A DNA stretch of 64,000 bases from an uncultured Collinsella sp. (GTDB lineage Bacteria; Actinomycetota; Coriobacteriia; Coriobacteriales; Coriobacteriaceae). The notes beneath the pieces were generated by a model, which was given only the letters and a program-made list of their open reading frames with translations, made no database searches and was not told the origin of the DNA. A program made the translations under genes and the position numbers. Within the stretch, counting starts at the first letter, position 1. Each line of letters begins with the position of its first letter. The stretch is taken from positions 1 to 64,000 of the forward strand of contig UQKL01000006.1 in NCBI GenBank assembly GCA_900541695.1, in the 5' to 3' direction. Below, piece by piece: positions 25,716-33,678 of this stretch.

Positions 25716-25808
25716 TTCCCAAGTGCGGCAGATTGCCCCGAAAGAGGAGCGCCGCGTACTAAATGTACGCAAGCGACGATTGAGGGGCAAGGTGCCGTGC
25801 TTGGGGAA
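25716..25808. repeat. Structured inverted-repeat family, copy E3
   Basis: Outer arms near 25716-25739 and 25784-25808 pair with a conserved internal mismatch (CAGATTG at 25729 against CAAGGTG at 25788). Inside are AGAGGAG, the hairpin GCGTAC-TAAAT-GTACGC and CGACGATTGA. The inner part matches copy E2 (47695-47843), with a compensating base-pair change; the mismatch motif also occurs in copy E1 (29051-29201). It lies between the permease stop and the next gene. Candidate structured RNA or DNA element; it could also end the ABC operon transcript. Confidence 0.7.
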
Positions 25809-25814
25809 GCAGGA

Positions 25815-26453
25815 CTATGCGGCCACAATACGGCGTTGATACGCCCTCACCAGCAGCGAGATACCAAAGTTGAGCACAAAGTACATCGCAAACACCAGGC
25901 CGTAGAGCATAAGCACCTGCGACAGGTCGATCGCATGGGCCATCACGACGTTTGCCGTGTACATGAGCTCGGCCACGTTAATACCCGAAAGATACGAGCT
26001 GTCCTTGATGACGGTCGTGCACTGGCTAAACAGCGCCGGAATGATCGTCTTAAACGTCTGCGGCAGAATGATGTAGCGCATGGTGGCAAAGAAGCCAAAA
26101 CCCTGGCTCTGCGCTGCCTCAAACTGGCCGCGCGGAATCGAGTTGAGACCGCCGCGCACAATCTCGGCCATAACGGCGCTGGTAAACAGCGTAAAGGCGA
26201 TGGTCGAAATCACAATGTCCAAACCCTGCACCGTAAAGTAGATAAACAGGATCCACAGCAGGTTCGGCGTGCAGCGGAACAGCTCGATATAGGCGCTCAC
26301 CAAAATACGGAATGGGCGGGGCGCATAGCTCTTAACGAGCGCCAGCACCGTGCCAAACATGAGCGAGAAAAAGATCGACAGCGCCGAGATCTCGATCGTC
26401 TTAACAAAGCCGCCCCAAATGTAGAGCAGGTTGGTCGCGTTGAAGATTTCCAT
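25815..26453 (-). CDS. Amino-acid ABC transporter permease
   Basis: A 212-residue permease of the polar amino-acid (HisM/GlnP/GltK) family, with about five helices. The N-terminal signature GGFVKTIEISALSIFFSLMF and the EAA loop (VRGGLNSIPRGQFEAAQSQG) that contacts the ATPase are clear. It forms the membrane channel with the upstream permease. The ATG lies three bases after the upstream gene's stop, using that gene's GGAGG as its Shine-Dalgarno. Last gene of the operon. Confidence 0.93.
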   Translation of the reverse strand: MEIFNATNLLYIWGGFVKTIEISALSIFFSLMFGTVLALVKSYAPRPFRILVSAYIELFRCTPNLLWILFIYFTVQGLDIVISTIAFTLFTSAVMAEIVRGGLNSIPRGQFEAAQSQGFGFFATMRYIILPQTFKTIIPALFSQCTTVIKDSSYLSGINVAELMYTANVVMAHAIDLSQVLMLYGLVFAMYFVLNFGISLLVRAYQRRIVAA

Positions 26454-26456
26454 GCG

Positions 26457-27203
26457 CTAGGCCTCCTCTACGTTGTCGAGCCCCAGCTCGGCGAGGCTCA
26501 CGCCGCGCGGACGCTCCTTGGAGCGGCGCTCGAGCCACTGCACCAGCATGGCGAGCGGAAAGCAGATGATGAAGTACATAAGGCAGCAGACGATGTATCC
26601 CTGCAGGTAACCGTACAGGCTCACAAAGTTGTCTGAACGGTACATAAGGTCGCCGCCGGCCACAAGCGCCAGCACCGACGTGTTCTTGACTAGGTTGAGT
26701 GCCTGGTTACACAGCGGCGGCAGAATGATCTTGAACGTCTGGGGCAGCACGATGTACCAGTATGCCTGCGCACGGGTGAAGCCCTGGCTCTGCGCCGCCT
26801 CCATCTGACCGCGCGGAACCGCCTCGATACCGGTGCGGATGACCTCCGAGATGTAGGCCGCGTGATACAGGCCCACGCCCAAGAAGCCCAGCACGAACGG
26901 CGCGATGCGCACCGGCTGGTCGGCACCGGTTATGGCCTGCAAAAACTGCGGACCAGCCATGTACATAAAGAGCACCTGCACGGGCAACGGGGTGTTCTGG
27001 TAAAACTCCACGTACACGCGGCTTATGGCGCGCAGCACGCGCGAACGGGTGGTAGAGAACACACCCAGCAGCGTGCCCAGTACCAGCGACAGCAGCAGAC
27101 CGGCAACGACCACCTGTAGCGTCACACCAAAGCCCTCCCAGAAGGGCCCCATGTTTTGAAATGTCGTCGACCAACGGTCGGCGTCAAATAATCCTTCGAG
27201 CAT
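26457..27203 (-). CDS. Amino-acid ABC transporter permease
   Basis: A 248-residue permease of the same family. It shows GFGVTLQVVVAGLLLSLVLG, ISRVYVEFYQNTPLPVQVLF and the EAA loop RTGIEAVPRGQMEAAQSQGF. The start MLEGLFDADRWS at 27203 is set by AAGGAAGGA just upstream. The C-terminal tail is charged (ERRSKERPRG). It pairs with the permease at 25815 as a heterodimer, as in glutamate systems such as GluC/GluD. Confidence 0.93.
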   Translation of the reverse strand: MLEGLFDADRWSTTFQNMGPFWEGFGVTLQVVVAGLLLSLVLGTLLGVFSTTRSRVLRAISRVYVEFYQNTPLPVQVLFMYMAGPQFLQAITGADQPVRIAPFVLGFLGVGLYHAAYISEVIRTGIEAVPRGQMEAAQSQGFTRAQAYWYIVLPQTFKIILPPLCNQALNLVKNTSVLALVAGGDLMYRSDNFVSLYGYLQGYIVCCLMYFIICFPLAMLVQWLERRSKERPRGVSLAELGLDNVEEA

Positions 27204-27228
27204 TTGATTCCTTCCTTGGACGATGCGC

Positions 27229-28104
27229 CTATACAAGGCCCCAGGTCTTGACCTCTTGGTCGAGCCAGCCATCGGCCAGGCGATTGCAAATCACCTGATC
27301 GACCACGGCCGAAAGGTCGCAGCCCTTCTTGGTCGCCACGCCGTAGCCCTGCTCGCCAAACTTGACCTCGGGCTGCAGCAGCTCAACGGTCTCGTTCATG
27401 TAACCGGCCAGCGTGGAGCGATCCATGGCAAAGACGTCGATATTGCCGGCGTCGAGCGAGCTCTTGATGATGGGGTAGCCGCTAAAGGCCCTAAACTCGG
27501 GCTTGCAGCTAAAGCCGTTGTCCTTGATCATCTGCTCGATCAGGCCCTGCGTGGTGGCACCCTGGCTCACACCAATGACCTTGCCGTCCAAGTTCTCAAT
27601 CGAGGTAAAGCCCGAACGCTTCTTGACCATGAGTCCCACGTAGTCGGTGCGGTACGGCGTCGAGAAATCCCAGCTCTTCTTGCGCTCGTCGGTGATGGTG
27701 TAGGTCGCCGCGACCACGTCGAGTTGGCCGTTATCGATCAGCGGGCCGCGCGTCTTGGGCGTTACGTCGGTAAACTCGACAAGCTCCTGGGCGCGGGCCT
27801 CCTTGTAGCTCACGCCAAAGACGGCAGCGGCGATCTGGTAGCACAAATCGACTTCCATGCCCTCAAAGCGACCCTTGGCGGTGTCGTAATAGCCGTAGCC
27901 GGGAACGTCTTTCTTAACGCCGGCATTCAGATGGCCACGCGACTTAATGGCCGCAAGCTTGGATCCCTTGTCGGAACCCTCGCCGCTGGTGGAGTTGCCG
28001 CAACCGGCAAGCGCGGTCCCCGTCAGCGCAAGCATGCCGGCGCCAGCCAGCTGCAAAAAGTGACGGCGCGATACAGCCGCCCTCGTCATATCCGTCATGT
28101 CCAT
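27229..28104 (-). CDS. Amino-acid ABC transporter substrate-binding lipoprotein
   Basis: A type II periplasmic-binding-fold protein of about 291 residues. The N-terminus has a twin-Arg stretch (SRRHFLQLAGAGMLAL) and the lipobox LAGC, so it should be a membrane-anchored lipoprotein, possibly Tat-exported. VCYQ-type SBP motifs appear as GMEVDLCYQIAAAVFG and the R-T/D region as STPYRTDYVGLMV. It probably delivers glutamate, aspartate or a related amino acid. A GTG one codon upstream (28107) could also start it; the Shine-Dalgarno is weak. It follows the ATPase stop by 8 bp. Confidence 0.9.
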   Translation of the reverse strand: MDMTDMTRAAVSRRHFLQLAGAGMLALTGTALAGCGNSTSGEGSDKGSKLAAIKSRGHLNAGVKKDVPGYGYYDTAKGRFEGMEVDLCYQIAAAVFGVSYKEARAQELVEFTDVTPKTRGPLIDNGQLDVVAATYTITDERKKSWDFSTPYRTDYVGLMVKKRSGFTSIENLDGKVIGVSQGATTQGLIEQMIKDNGFSCKPEFRAFSGYPIIKSSLDAGNIDVFAMDRSTLAGYMNETVELLQPEVKFGEQGYGVATKKGCDLSAVVDQVICNRLADGWLDQEVKTWGLV

Positions 28105-28112
28105 CACCGCGC

Positions 28113-28844
28113 CTAGTGCAGAATCTTGGACAGGAACTCGCGGCAGCGCGGGTTCTCGGGGTTATCGAAGAAGTGCTCGGGCGTGCCCTCCTCCAGGATG
28201 CGGCCGTCCTCCATAAAGATGACGCGGTCGGCCACCTGGCGCGCAAAGCCCATCTCGTGCGTCACGCAGATCATGGTGATGTCCTCCTGCGCGAGCTCAA
28301 TCATAACGTCCAGAACCTCCTGGACCATCTCGGGATCGAGCGCCGAAGTCGGCTCGTCAAACAGGATGATGGGCTGCTTGGTACACAGGGCGCGGGCGAT
28401 GGCGATGCGCTGCTGCTGACCACCCGAGAGATTCTGCGGATACTCGCCGGCCTTATGCGCCATGCCGACGCGCTTGAGTGCGGCGATGGCGATCTCGGTC
28501 GCCTCCTCCTTGCTCTTCTTTTGCAGCTTGATGGGCGCGAGTGTCAGGTTGCCCAGCACCGTCATGTTGGGATACAGGTTGAACTGCTGGAACACCATGG
28601 AACTATACTTGCGAGCCATCTCCAGGTGATTCTTTTTGGTGAGCGGCGTTCCGTCGATGATGACTTCGCCCGACGTGGGCTCCTCCAGATAATCGACGCA
28701 ACGGATGAGTGTCGACTTACCCGAACCGGAAGGCCCGATCATTACGAGCTTCTCGCCGCGCTTGACGGTGAGGTTGATATCTTTGAGCACATGCAGGTCG
28801 CCAAAGTACTTGTTGAGATGCTTGATCTCGATCATGTCTGCCAT
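28113..28844 (-). CDS. Amino-acid ABC transporter ATP-binding protein
   Basis: A 243-residue GlnQ/GluA-type ATPase. Walker A is GPSGSGKST, the Q-loop [12 protein letters not shown], the signature LSGGQQQR and Walker [14 protein letters not shown], with the H-loop THEMGFA. It powers the importer formed with the three downstream genes (order ATPase, binding protein, permease, permease). The ATG at 28844 follows AAGGGACATCC. It is the promoter-proximal gene. Confidence 0.95.
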   Translation of the reverse strand: MADMIEIKHLNKYFGDLHVLKDINLTVKRGEKLVMIGPSGSGKSTLIRCVDYLEEPTSGEVIIDGTPLTKKNHLEMARKYSSMVFQQFNLYPNMTVLGNLTLAPIKLQKKSKEEATEIAIAALKRVGMAHKAGEYPQNLSGGQQQRIAIARALCTKQPIILFDEPTSALDPEMVQEVLDVMIELAQEDITMICVTHEMGFARQVADRVIFMEDGRILEEGTPEHFFDNPENPRCREFLSKILH

Positions 28845-28950
28845 GGATGTCCCTTCCCTGCGTTTACACGAGTTGAACTATTGTACGGAAAGAACCACGT
28901 TTCCGCAGCCCACACTACATCCCCGTAAAGAACCCGCAACCTTCCACCCA

Positions 28951-29017
28951 CTCATTGGGGACAGACTTAAATGAGTACCCGCTCATTGGGCACTCATTTA
29001 AGTCTGTCCCCAATGAG
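28951..29017. repeat. 26-bp perfect hairpin with GGGGACAG arms
   Basis: The arms 28951-28976 and 28992-29017 are perfect complements (CTCATTGGGGACAGACTTAA and onward), with a 15-nt loop that repeats CTCATTGGG. REP-like, of the GGGGACAG class. The gap 28845-29203 holds this, copy E1 at 29051 and the ABC-operon promoter region near 28870; no gene is seen. Confidence 0.85.
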
Positions 29018-29050
29018 CGCTAAAATAATACAACCGCCCTTGTTGAGCAT

Positions 29051-29201
29051 AAGTCAGCGAAAACCCGTACACGCGAGCAAGGTGACGTGAAATGAAAGGG
29101 CACAGACCTTATGGTCGCGCCCTTGAAATTGAACGTCAGATTGCCGCGTGTACGGGTTTGCAGCGTCGAGCCGTTACGCGGTTTGGTAAAACCGCGTAAC
29201 A
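29051..29201. repeat. Structured inverted-repeat family, copy E1
   Basis: Layout on the plus strand: TAAGTCAGCGAAA (29051), a stem arm ACCCGTACACGCG, CAAGGTG (29079), an inner hairpin region, CAGATTG (29138), the complementary arm ending near 29158, TTGCAGCGTCGAG (29159-29171), then the terminal hairpin GTTACGCGGTTT/AAACCGCGTAAC (29174-29201). Copy E2 at 47695-47843 has the same flanking motifs and terminal hairpin but a completely different stem sequence that still pairs. It ends two bases before the stop codon of the yqeY-like gene. Confidence 0.75.
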
Positions 29202-29203
29202 AA

Positions 29204-29647
29204 TTACGCAAGTTTGGCGCCGACGATCTTTGCCGCGGCAGGCTTATCGAAATTGCCACCGGTGGCCTTGCCGAGTGCTCCCATGACCTGGCCCATCTGC
29301 TTCTTGGACGTGGCGCCCAGCTCAGCGATGACCTGCTCGATCAGAGCCTCGAGCTCCTCGCCCGAAACCTGCGCGGGCAGCAGGCTCTCCAGGATCTTGA
29401 CCTGCTCGGTCAGGTTGTCGGTACGCTCCTGGTCGGTACCGGCCTTAATGGACATCTCCAGCGTCTCGCTCGTCTGCTTAATCAGACGCTTGATCATGCT
29501 GTTGACGTCTTCCTCGGTCACGTCGCGGCGCTCGTTAACCTCGATATTCTTCACCTCGGCCTTGACCTGGCGAATGATAGACAGGCGAACCTTGTCCTTG
29601 GCCTTCATGGCCGCAATCATTTCCTTCTGCAGTTCTTCGTTGGTCAT
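29204..29647 (-). CDS. GatB/YqeY domain protein
   Basis: A 147-residue YqeY-family protein related to the C-terminal tRNA-binding domain of GatB. It is largely helical; EEMIAAMKAKD-like N-terminus (ELQKEMIAAMKAKDKVRLS), the central LLPAQVSGEELEALI and the C-terminal TSKKQMGQVMGAL are family features. A role in tRNA-dependent amidation has been suggested but is not established. The ATG at 29647 has GGAGGA seven bases upstream; the TTG two codons earlier lies too close to it. Confidence 0.9.
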   Translation of the reverse strand: MTNEELQKEMIAAMKAKDKVRLSIIRQVKAEVKNIEVNERRDVTEEDVNSMIKRLIKQTSETLEMSIKAGTDQERTDNLTEQVKILESLLPAQVSGEELEALIEQVIAELGATSKKQMGQVMGALGKATGGNFDKPAAAKIVGAKLA

Positions 29648-29701
29648 CTGCAAATCCTCCTCAATAGTGCGGTCGGCACTCGCACGAGCGCCGCCCCATG
29701 A

Positions 29702-30922
29702 TTACTTAGTCGTCGACGAATCGTCGGTCGAACTCTTGGTGACGCCCTTCAGGCTGACGTTGTACGGTACGTCCTTGGGCATGGGGTTGACGGTAATGTC
29801 GGCGTCCTTCTTGTACTGCTCCAGCCACTCGCTGTATGCAGTGCTGGCCGCCTGCGTCTTCACCACGTTGGAGATGTACTTCTTGATGTCCTTGGGCACC
29901 TGCTTAATGTCATCGACCTGATTATCGACATGGAAGTAGTCGGTGCACTTGATGATGTGATAACCATAGGTCGACTCGACGACGTCGCTCACATCGCCCT
30001 TGTTTAGTCCCTCGAGCGCCGCCTGGTAGCTGTCGACGAAGGTGGTGAGCTTGTCCCAGCCCACATCGCCCTTCTTCTCCTTGGAGCCGGTGTCATCGGA
30101 ATACTGCTTCACGGCGTCCTCAAAGCTCAGTTCGCCGGAGTTGATTTTGTCCAGGCACTCCTGCGCCTTGGCCTTGGCGGCGGCCTTGTCCTCGTCAGAT
30201 GCGTCGGAATCAACCTTGATCAGGATGTTCGACGAGCGGCGGGCATCGTTGTAGTTAGACAGGTTCTCGTTGATGTAATCGACGATCTCACTGTCCTTGG
30301 GCTTACTGGTGGGCGCCACGGCGTCCTTAAGCTTTTGCTGTGCCAGGTTCTCCTTGAGCGAGTCCTTGTAGGTGTCCTCGGTATAGCCGTAGGTCTTAAG
30401 GGTCTTCTTAAAGGCCTTGGCACCGCCCGCGCTCTTGCACGCGTCCTTCCATGCCTTCTCGACCTCCTCGTCCGACACCGTCACGCCGTTTTCCTTCTGC
30501 GCCTGCTGGAGCAGAATCTGCTGCGTGTAGGAATCGATGAGCTGCTTGCGGTACTTTTTGGGCGTCAGGTCGTTGTCGACCAGATACTGCGCCCAGTCCT
30601 TGTCCTTGGTGTAACCGTAGGACGTGCGCATGCTCATGATCTGCTTGGTCACGGTGTCCTCGGTGAGGTTGGTGCCGTTGATGGTGGCGGCGACACCGCC
30701 GGTAAGCTTGTAGCTCGAGGTATCCTCTGCCTGCGACATGAGACCGGAGCATGCCATGGCCGAGACGGAAAGCAGCATTGCCAGCACGCCGATAACCACC
30801 AGGACGATCTTGACGGTCTTAGACACGTACGTCTTGCGCTGCTTCTTACGAGAGCTGGAGGCAGCGCGAGCCTGCTGCTCGGGCGTCGGCGCGGCCTCGG
30901 AGTTCTTTTTCTTGTTTGCCAT
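29702..30922 (-). CDS. Membrane-anchored peptidyl-prolyl isomerase (PrsA/SurA type)
   Basis: A 406-residue foldase. A charged cytoplasmic N-terminus (1-36) precedes one hydrophobic segment (~37-58); the sequence SAMAC could be a weak lipobox, otherwise this is a signal anchor. A SurA_N-like chaperone region follows, then a parvulin rotamase domain (~228-318) with SSNILIKVD, SFEDAVKQYSDD, GDVGWD and YGYHIIK. It should help exported proteins fold at the membrane-wall interface and so serve the large surface proteins. The C-terminus is Ser/Thr-rich. Confidence 0.9.
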   Translation of the reverse strand: MANKKKNSEAAPTPEQQARAASSSRKKQRKTYVSKTVKIVLVVIGVLAMLLSVSAMACSGLMSQAEDTSSYKLTGGVAATINGTNLTEDTVTKQIMSMRTSYGYTKDKDWAQYLVDNDLTPKKYRKQLIDSYTQQILLQQAQKENGVTVSDEEVEKAWKDACKSAGGAKAFKKTLKTYGYTEDTYKDSLKENLAQQKLKDAVAPTSKPKDSEIVDYINENLSNYNDARRSSNILIKVDSDASDEDKAAAKAKAQECLDKINSGELSFEDAVKQYSDDTGSKEKKGDVGWDKLTTFVDSYQAALEGLNKGDVSDVVESTYGYHIIKCTDYFHVDNQVDDIKQVPKDIKKYISNVVKTQAASTAYSEWLEQYKKDADITVNPMPKDVPYNVSLKGVTKSSTDDSSTTK

Positions 30923-30960
30923 AGTTGGCCTTTCGCATCACGAATCGAACAAACGCCATT

Positions 30961-31107
30961 GTGTCACAACGCGGACCCCGCGACACACCTGGTGCATGGG
31001 GGACAGGTCAATCTGCACCATTTTGGTGCAAAGGGGGCTCTTCTGGCTGTCGGCAGTTAGGGACATTCCTTTTCTGCCGGCAGTTGGGGACAGTCCCCAA
31101 GTGCCGG
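30961..31107. repeat. Cluster of short hairpins with GGGGACAG remnants
   Basis: Three hairpins are packed here: GTGTC...GACAC with inner GCGG/CCGC (30961-30985), TGCACCA/TGGTGCA (31015-31030), and CCGGCAGTTGGGGA with near-perfect complement ending at 31107. GGGGACAG-like cores occur in two. The last one lies three bases beyond the EIIA stop and may terminate that gene. Confidence 0.6.
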
Positions 31108-31109
31108 CC

Positions 31110-31574
31110 CTAAAAGTGGCGACGGATGGCGTCGACCATGCCCTGGCATGTGGTCTGGCCGAGCACATCGGCTGCGGCGGCGGCATCCATAAAGATATTC
31201 ATAAGCGATTGCAGGGCCTCGACCTGGCCGCTCGGCTCGGCGATGCCCAGATTGATGATGATCTGCGCCGGCACGGGGGCACCCATGCCCGCCATTGCAC
31301 TGAACACCACGGGCGCCGCGGGCTTTACCACCGCGATATAGGGCTTAGCCACAAATCCGGGATCGGTGTGCGGGATGGCGATGTTGGCCGCCGGCATGGC
31401 AAGACCCGTGGGATAGGCATCCTCGCGCGTGCGGACGGCATCGAGCCAATCGGGCGCAATGTAACCGCGAGGTGCAAGCTCGTCCTCGAGCCGAGCAAAC
31501 ACCTCATCCGGCGTCGCGCACTCCCAATCAAAAAACACCAGCTCGGGCGTAAACAGCGCTTCGTTATCCGCCAT
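31110..31574 (-). CDS. PTS EIIA component, fructose/galactitol type
   Basis: A 154-residue protein of the PTS_EIIA_2 family. The phospho-acceptor His is in NIAIPHTDPGFV (~66-77), and HTDPGFV-like motifs are typical of galactitol-type EIIA (GatA). It accepts phosphate from HPr and passes it to an EIIB. No EIIB, EIIC or catabolic gene is next to it, so it is an orphan EIIA whose partner lies elsewhere or whose role is regulatory. Confidence 0.87.
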   Translation of the reverse strand: MADNEALFTPELVFFDWECATPDEVFARLEDELAPRGYIAPDWLDAVRTREDAYPTGLAMPAANIAIPHTDPGFVAKPYIAVVKPAAPVVFSAMAGMGAPVPAQIIINLGIAEPSGQVEALQSLMNIFMDAAAAADVLGQTTCQGMVDAIRRHF

Positions 31575-31653
31575 GCGCTCACCTCTCTCACCTAGTCACC
31601 TGCGACGTTCTTAAACGACCAGTCATTCAAGAACGTCCCCGATGACTACCCAA

Positions 31654-31694
31654 AACAAAAGGTGGCCACGCACGCCTTGGCGCCAATGACCACC
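31654..31694 (-). terminator. Terminator after purN
   Basis: Read on the minus strand, GGTGGTCATT...GTGGCCACC forms a stem followed by TTTTGTTTTG. It lies 33 bp past the purN stop. A further hairpin, GACGTTCTT/AAGAACGTC, is at 31604-31637, next to the EIIA start. Confidence 0.75.
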
Positions 31695-31726
31695 CTGACC
31701 ACTCAGCTAAATTGTACTGTGCGCCG

Positions 31727-32428
31727 CTAGCCGCGAGGCGCGTCAATTGCCACCTTGCCGCTCTCCAGCACGTGGACGCGGCCGTCGGCGAGCATCTGAA
31801 CTACCTCGGGATACAGCACGTGCTCAATCGCGTGGATATGCTCCTCGAGCGTATCGACATCCCAATCTTCCTCGACAGCCAGCGCGCGCTGGGCGATGAT
31901 GGGGCCGTTGTCGTAGATCTCGTTGGCAAAATGCACGGTCACGCCAGTTACCTTGACGCCGCGCGCAAAGGCATCGTCGATCGCATGCGCGCCGGTAAAG
32001 CTCGGCAGCAGCGCCGGATGCAAGTTGACCACGCGGTTGGGAAACGCCGCCAGCAGCGGCGTGTGCACCATGCGCATGTAGCCGGCCATGACCACATACT
32101 CGCAGCCGCGTTCGAGCAGCTCGTGCGCGATGATCTCGTCGGCGGCAATAGGGTCGGCGTAGACATCCTTGGACAGCGTGAGCGTCTGGATGCCCGCGCG
32201 CTCAGCGCGCTGCAAACCCTTAGCCGAAGGACGGCTCGACACCACAAGCTCAATCGAAGCGTTGAGCTTGCCGGCGGCGATCAGGTCGATCAACGCCTGC
32301 AGGTTGGTACCCGAACCGCTGATGAGCACGCCGATTTTGAGCGGCTCGGCCGTATCGGTGCCGGTCGGACGGGTATAGGACACAAAGTCCAGGCCCTTGG
32401 CGGCAGCCATCTGCTCGTTAGCGCTCAT
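31727..32428 (-). CDS. purN: Phosphoribosylglycinamide formyltransferase 1
   Basis: A 233-residue GAR transformylase using 10-formyl-THF, third step of purine synthesis. It shows GVLISGSGTNLQALID, NLHPALLPSFTGAHAI (catalytic Asn and His) and HFANEIYDNGPII (catalytic Asp). Its N-terminus is about 28 residues longer than usual; MKIGVL-type starts align with residue ~30, but the ATG at 32428 overlaps purM by 11 bp, as in a coupled purMN operon. Confidence 0.95.
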   Translation of the reverse strand: MSANEQMAAAKGLDFVSYTRPTGTDTAEPLKIGVLISGSGTNLQALIDLIAAGKLNASIELVVSSRPSAKGLQRAERAGIQTLTLSKDVYADPIAADEIIAHELLERGCEYVVMAGYMRMVHTPLLAAFPNRVVNLHPALLPSFTGAHAIDDAFARGVKVTGVTVHFANEIYDNGPIIAQRALAVEEDWDVDTLEEHIHAIEHVLYPEVVQMLADGRVHVLESGKVAIDAPRG

Positions 32429-33521
32429 CGGAGTACACGACCTTACCGGAACCCTCGACGCACTCGCCCACGCGGAACGGCTTCTCGCCCAGCGCGACCA
32501 GGGCCTCGGTCACCGCGGCCTCGTCCTCGGGAGCGACGATCAGGCACAGGCCGACGCCCATGTTGAAGGTCCTGCATGCCTCGTTGGGCGCGAGCTCGGC
32601 CTGGCGCGACACGTAGGTGATGACGGGCGGAACATCCCAGCCCATCTCGGCACCGTTACGGGTGACCACGGCGTCAACGTCGTCGGCAAGCGCGCGGTTG
32701 AGGTTCTCGGTAATACCGCCGCCAGTAATGTGGGCGATGGCGTGCACTGGAGCGCCGCCGCGGAGCAGCTCAAGAACCGGCTTGACGTAGATGCGCGTGG
32801 GGGCCAGCAGGGCGTCAGCCAGCGAAGCGCCACCGAGCTCCTCGAGCGGACGGCTCAGCTCCTCGGCCTTAGCGGCGGCCTCGGGCGTACCCGGCTTAAT
32901 GCCGTCGACGCCGATGACCTTGCGCACGAGCGAGTAGCCGTTGGAGTGCACGCCGGTGGAAGGCAGGCCCAGGATCACATCGCCCGGGCGGACGTTTGCG
33001 GGGTCGAGCATCTTGGGACGGTCGACGACGCCCACGGTAAAGCCGGCAAGGTCGTAGTCGGCCGGAGCCATGACGCCCGGGTGCTCGGCCATCTCGCCGC
33101 CCACGAGCGCGCAGCCCGCGAGCTTGCAGCCGTCGGCCACGCCCTTGATGATCTTTGCCATGTGCTCGGCCTCGATGTGGCCGATGGCAACGTAGTCCAG
33201 GAAGAACAGCGGCTCGGCGCCCGAAGCCAAAATGTCGTTGACGCACATGGCGACCAGGTCCTGGCCCACCGTCTCGTGACGGTCCATGATCTGGGCGAGC
33301 ACGAGCTTGGTGCCCACGCCGTCGGTACCGCTAATCAGAATCGGGTCTTCCATATCCTTAAGCGCGGCGGCCGAGAATAAGCCACCGAAGCCACCGATGC
33401 CGCCGATGACCTCGGGACGGTTGGTGTCCTTAACCATTTGCTTAATAGCGTCGACGGCGCGGCCGCCCTCAGCGGTATCGACGCCGGCATCCTCATACGT
33501 CACATGCTTGCTGTCGCTCAT
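32418..33521 (-). CDS. purM: Phosphoribosylformylglycinamidine cyclo-ligase (AIR synthetase)
   Basis: A 367-residue PurM. Motifs include the glycine-rich IGGIGGFGGLF, SGTDGVGTKL, VAMCVNDILASGAEPLFFLDY, GGEMAEHPGV and PSTGVHSNGYSL. It closes FGAM to AIR using ATP. It lies between purF and purN, all on the minus strand. AGGAAGGC precedes its ATG. Confidence 0.96.
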   Translation of the reverse strand: MSDSKHVTYEDAGVDTAEGGRAVDAIKQMVKDTNRPEVIGGIGGFGGLFSAAALKDMEDPILISGTDGVGTKLVLAQIMDRHETVGQDLVAMCVNDILASGAEPLFFLDYVAIGHIEAEHMAKIIKGVADGCKLAGCALVGGEMAEHPGVMAPADYDLAGFTVGVVDRPKMLDPANVRPGDVILGLPSTGVHSNGYSLVRKVIGVDGIKPGTPEAAAKAEELSRPLEELGGASLADALLAPTRIYVKPVLELLRGGAPVHAIAHITGGGITENLNRALADDVDAVVTRNGAEMGWDVPPVITYVSRQAELAPNEACRTFNMGVGLCLIVAPEDEAAVTEALVALGEKPFRVGECVEGSGKVVYSDER

Positions 33522-33636
33522 CTGAGCCTTCCTCTCCCACTACCGTGGCGCCGCGCGTGCGCCAAACGGTGCTCATAGTTGCGTTCATTTCGGCGCGCGC
33601 CATAACAGCACGCGCCGCCATATCAACAAAACAGCA

Positions 33637-33678
33637 GGTAAAACCTACCAAAATAAACCTGTCCCTACATGGCAGGTT
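33637..33678. repeat. CCAAAATAAACCTGTCCC repeat next to purF
   Basis: AAAACCTaCCA pairs with TGGcAGGTTTT around AAATAAACCTGTCCC. The same core occurs at 11590-11608 in the pth-nfnA gap. It lies directly after the purF stop and may end that transcript. Confidence 0.7.

Noticed and set aside
25716..25808. Integron attC-like site
   Set aside because: It is an imperfect palindrome with a conserved mismatch, but lacks the attC core sites and there is no integrase in the window.
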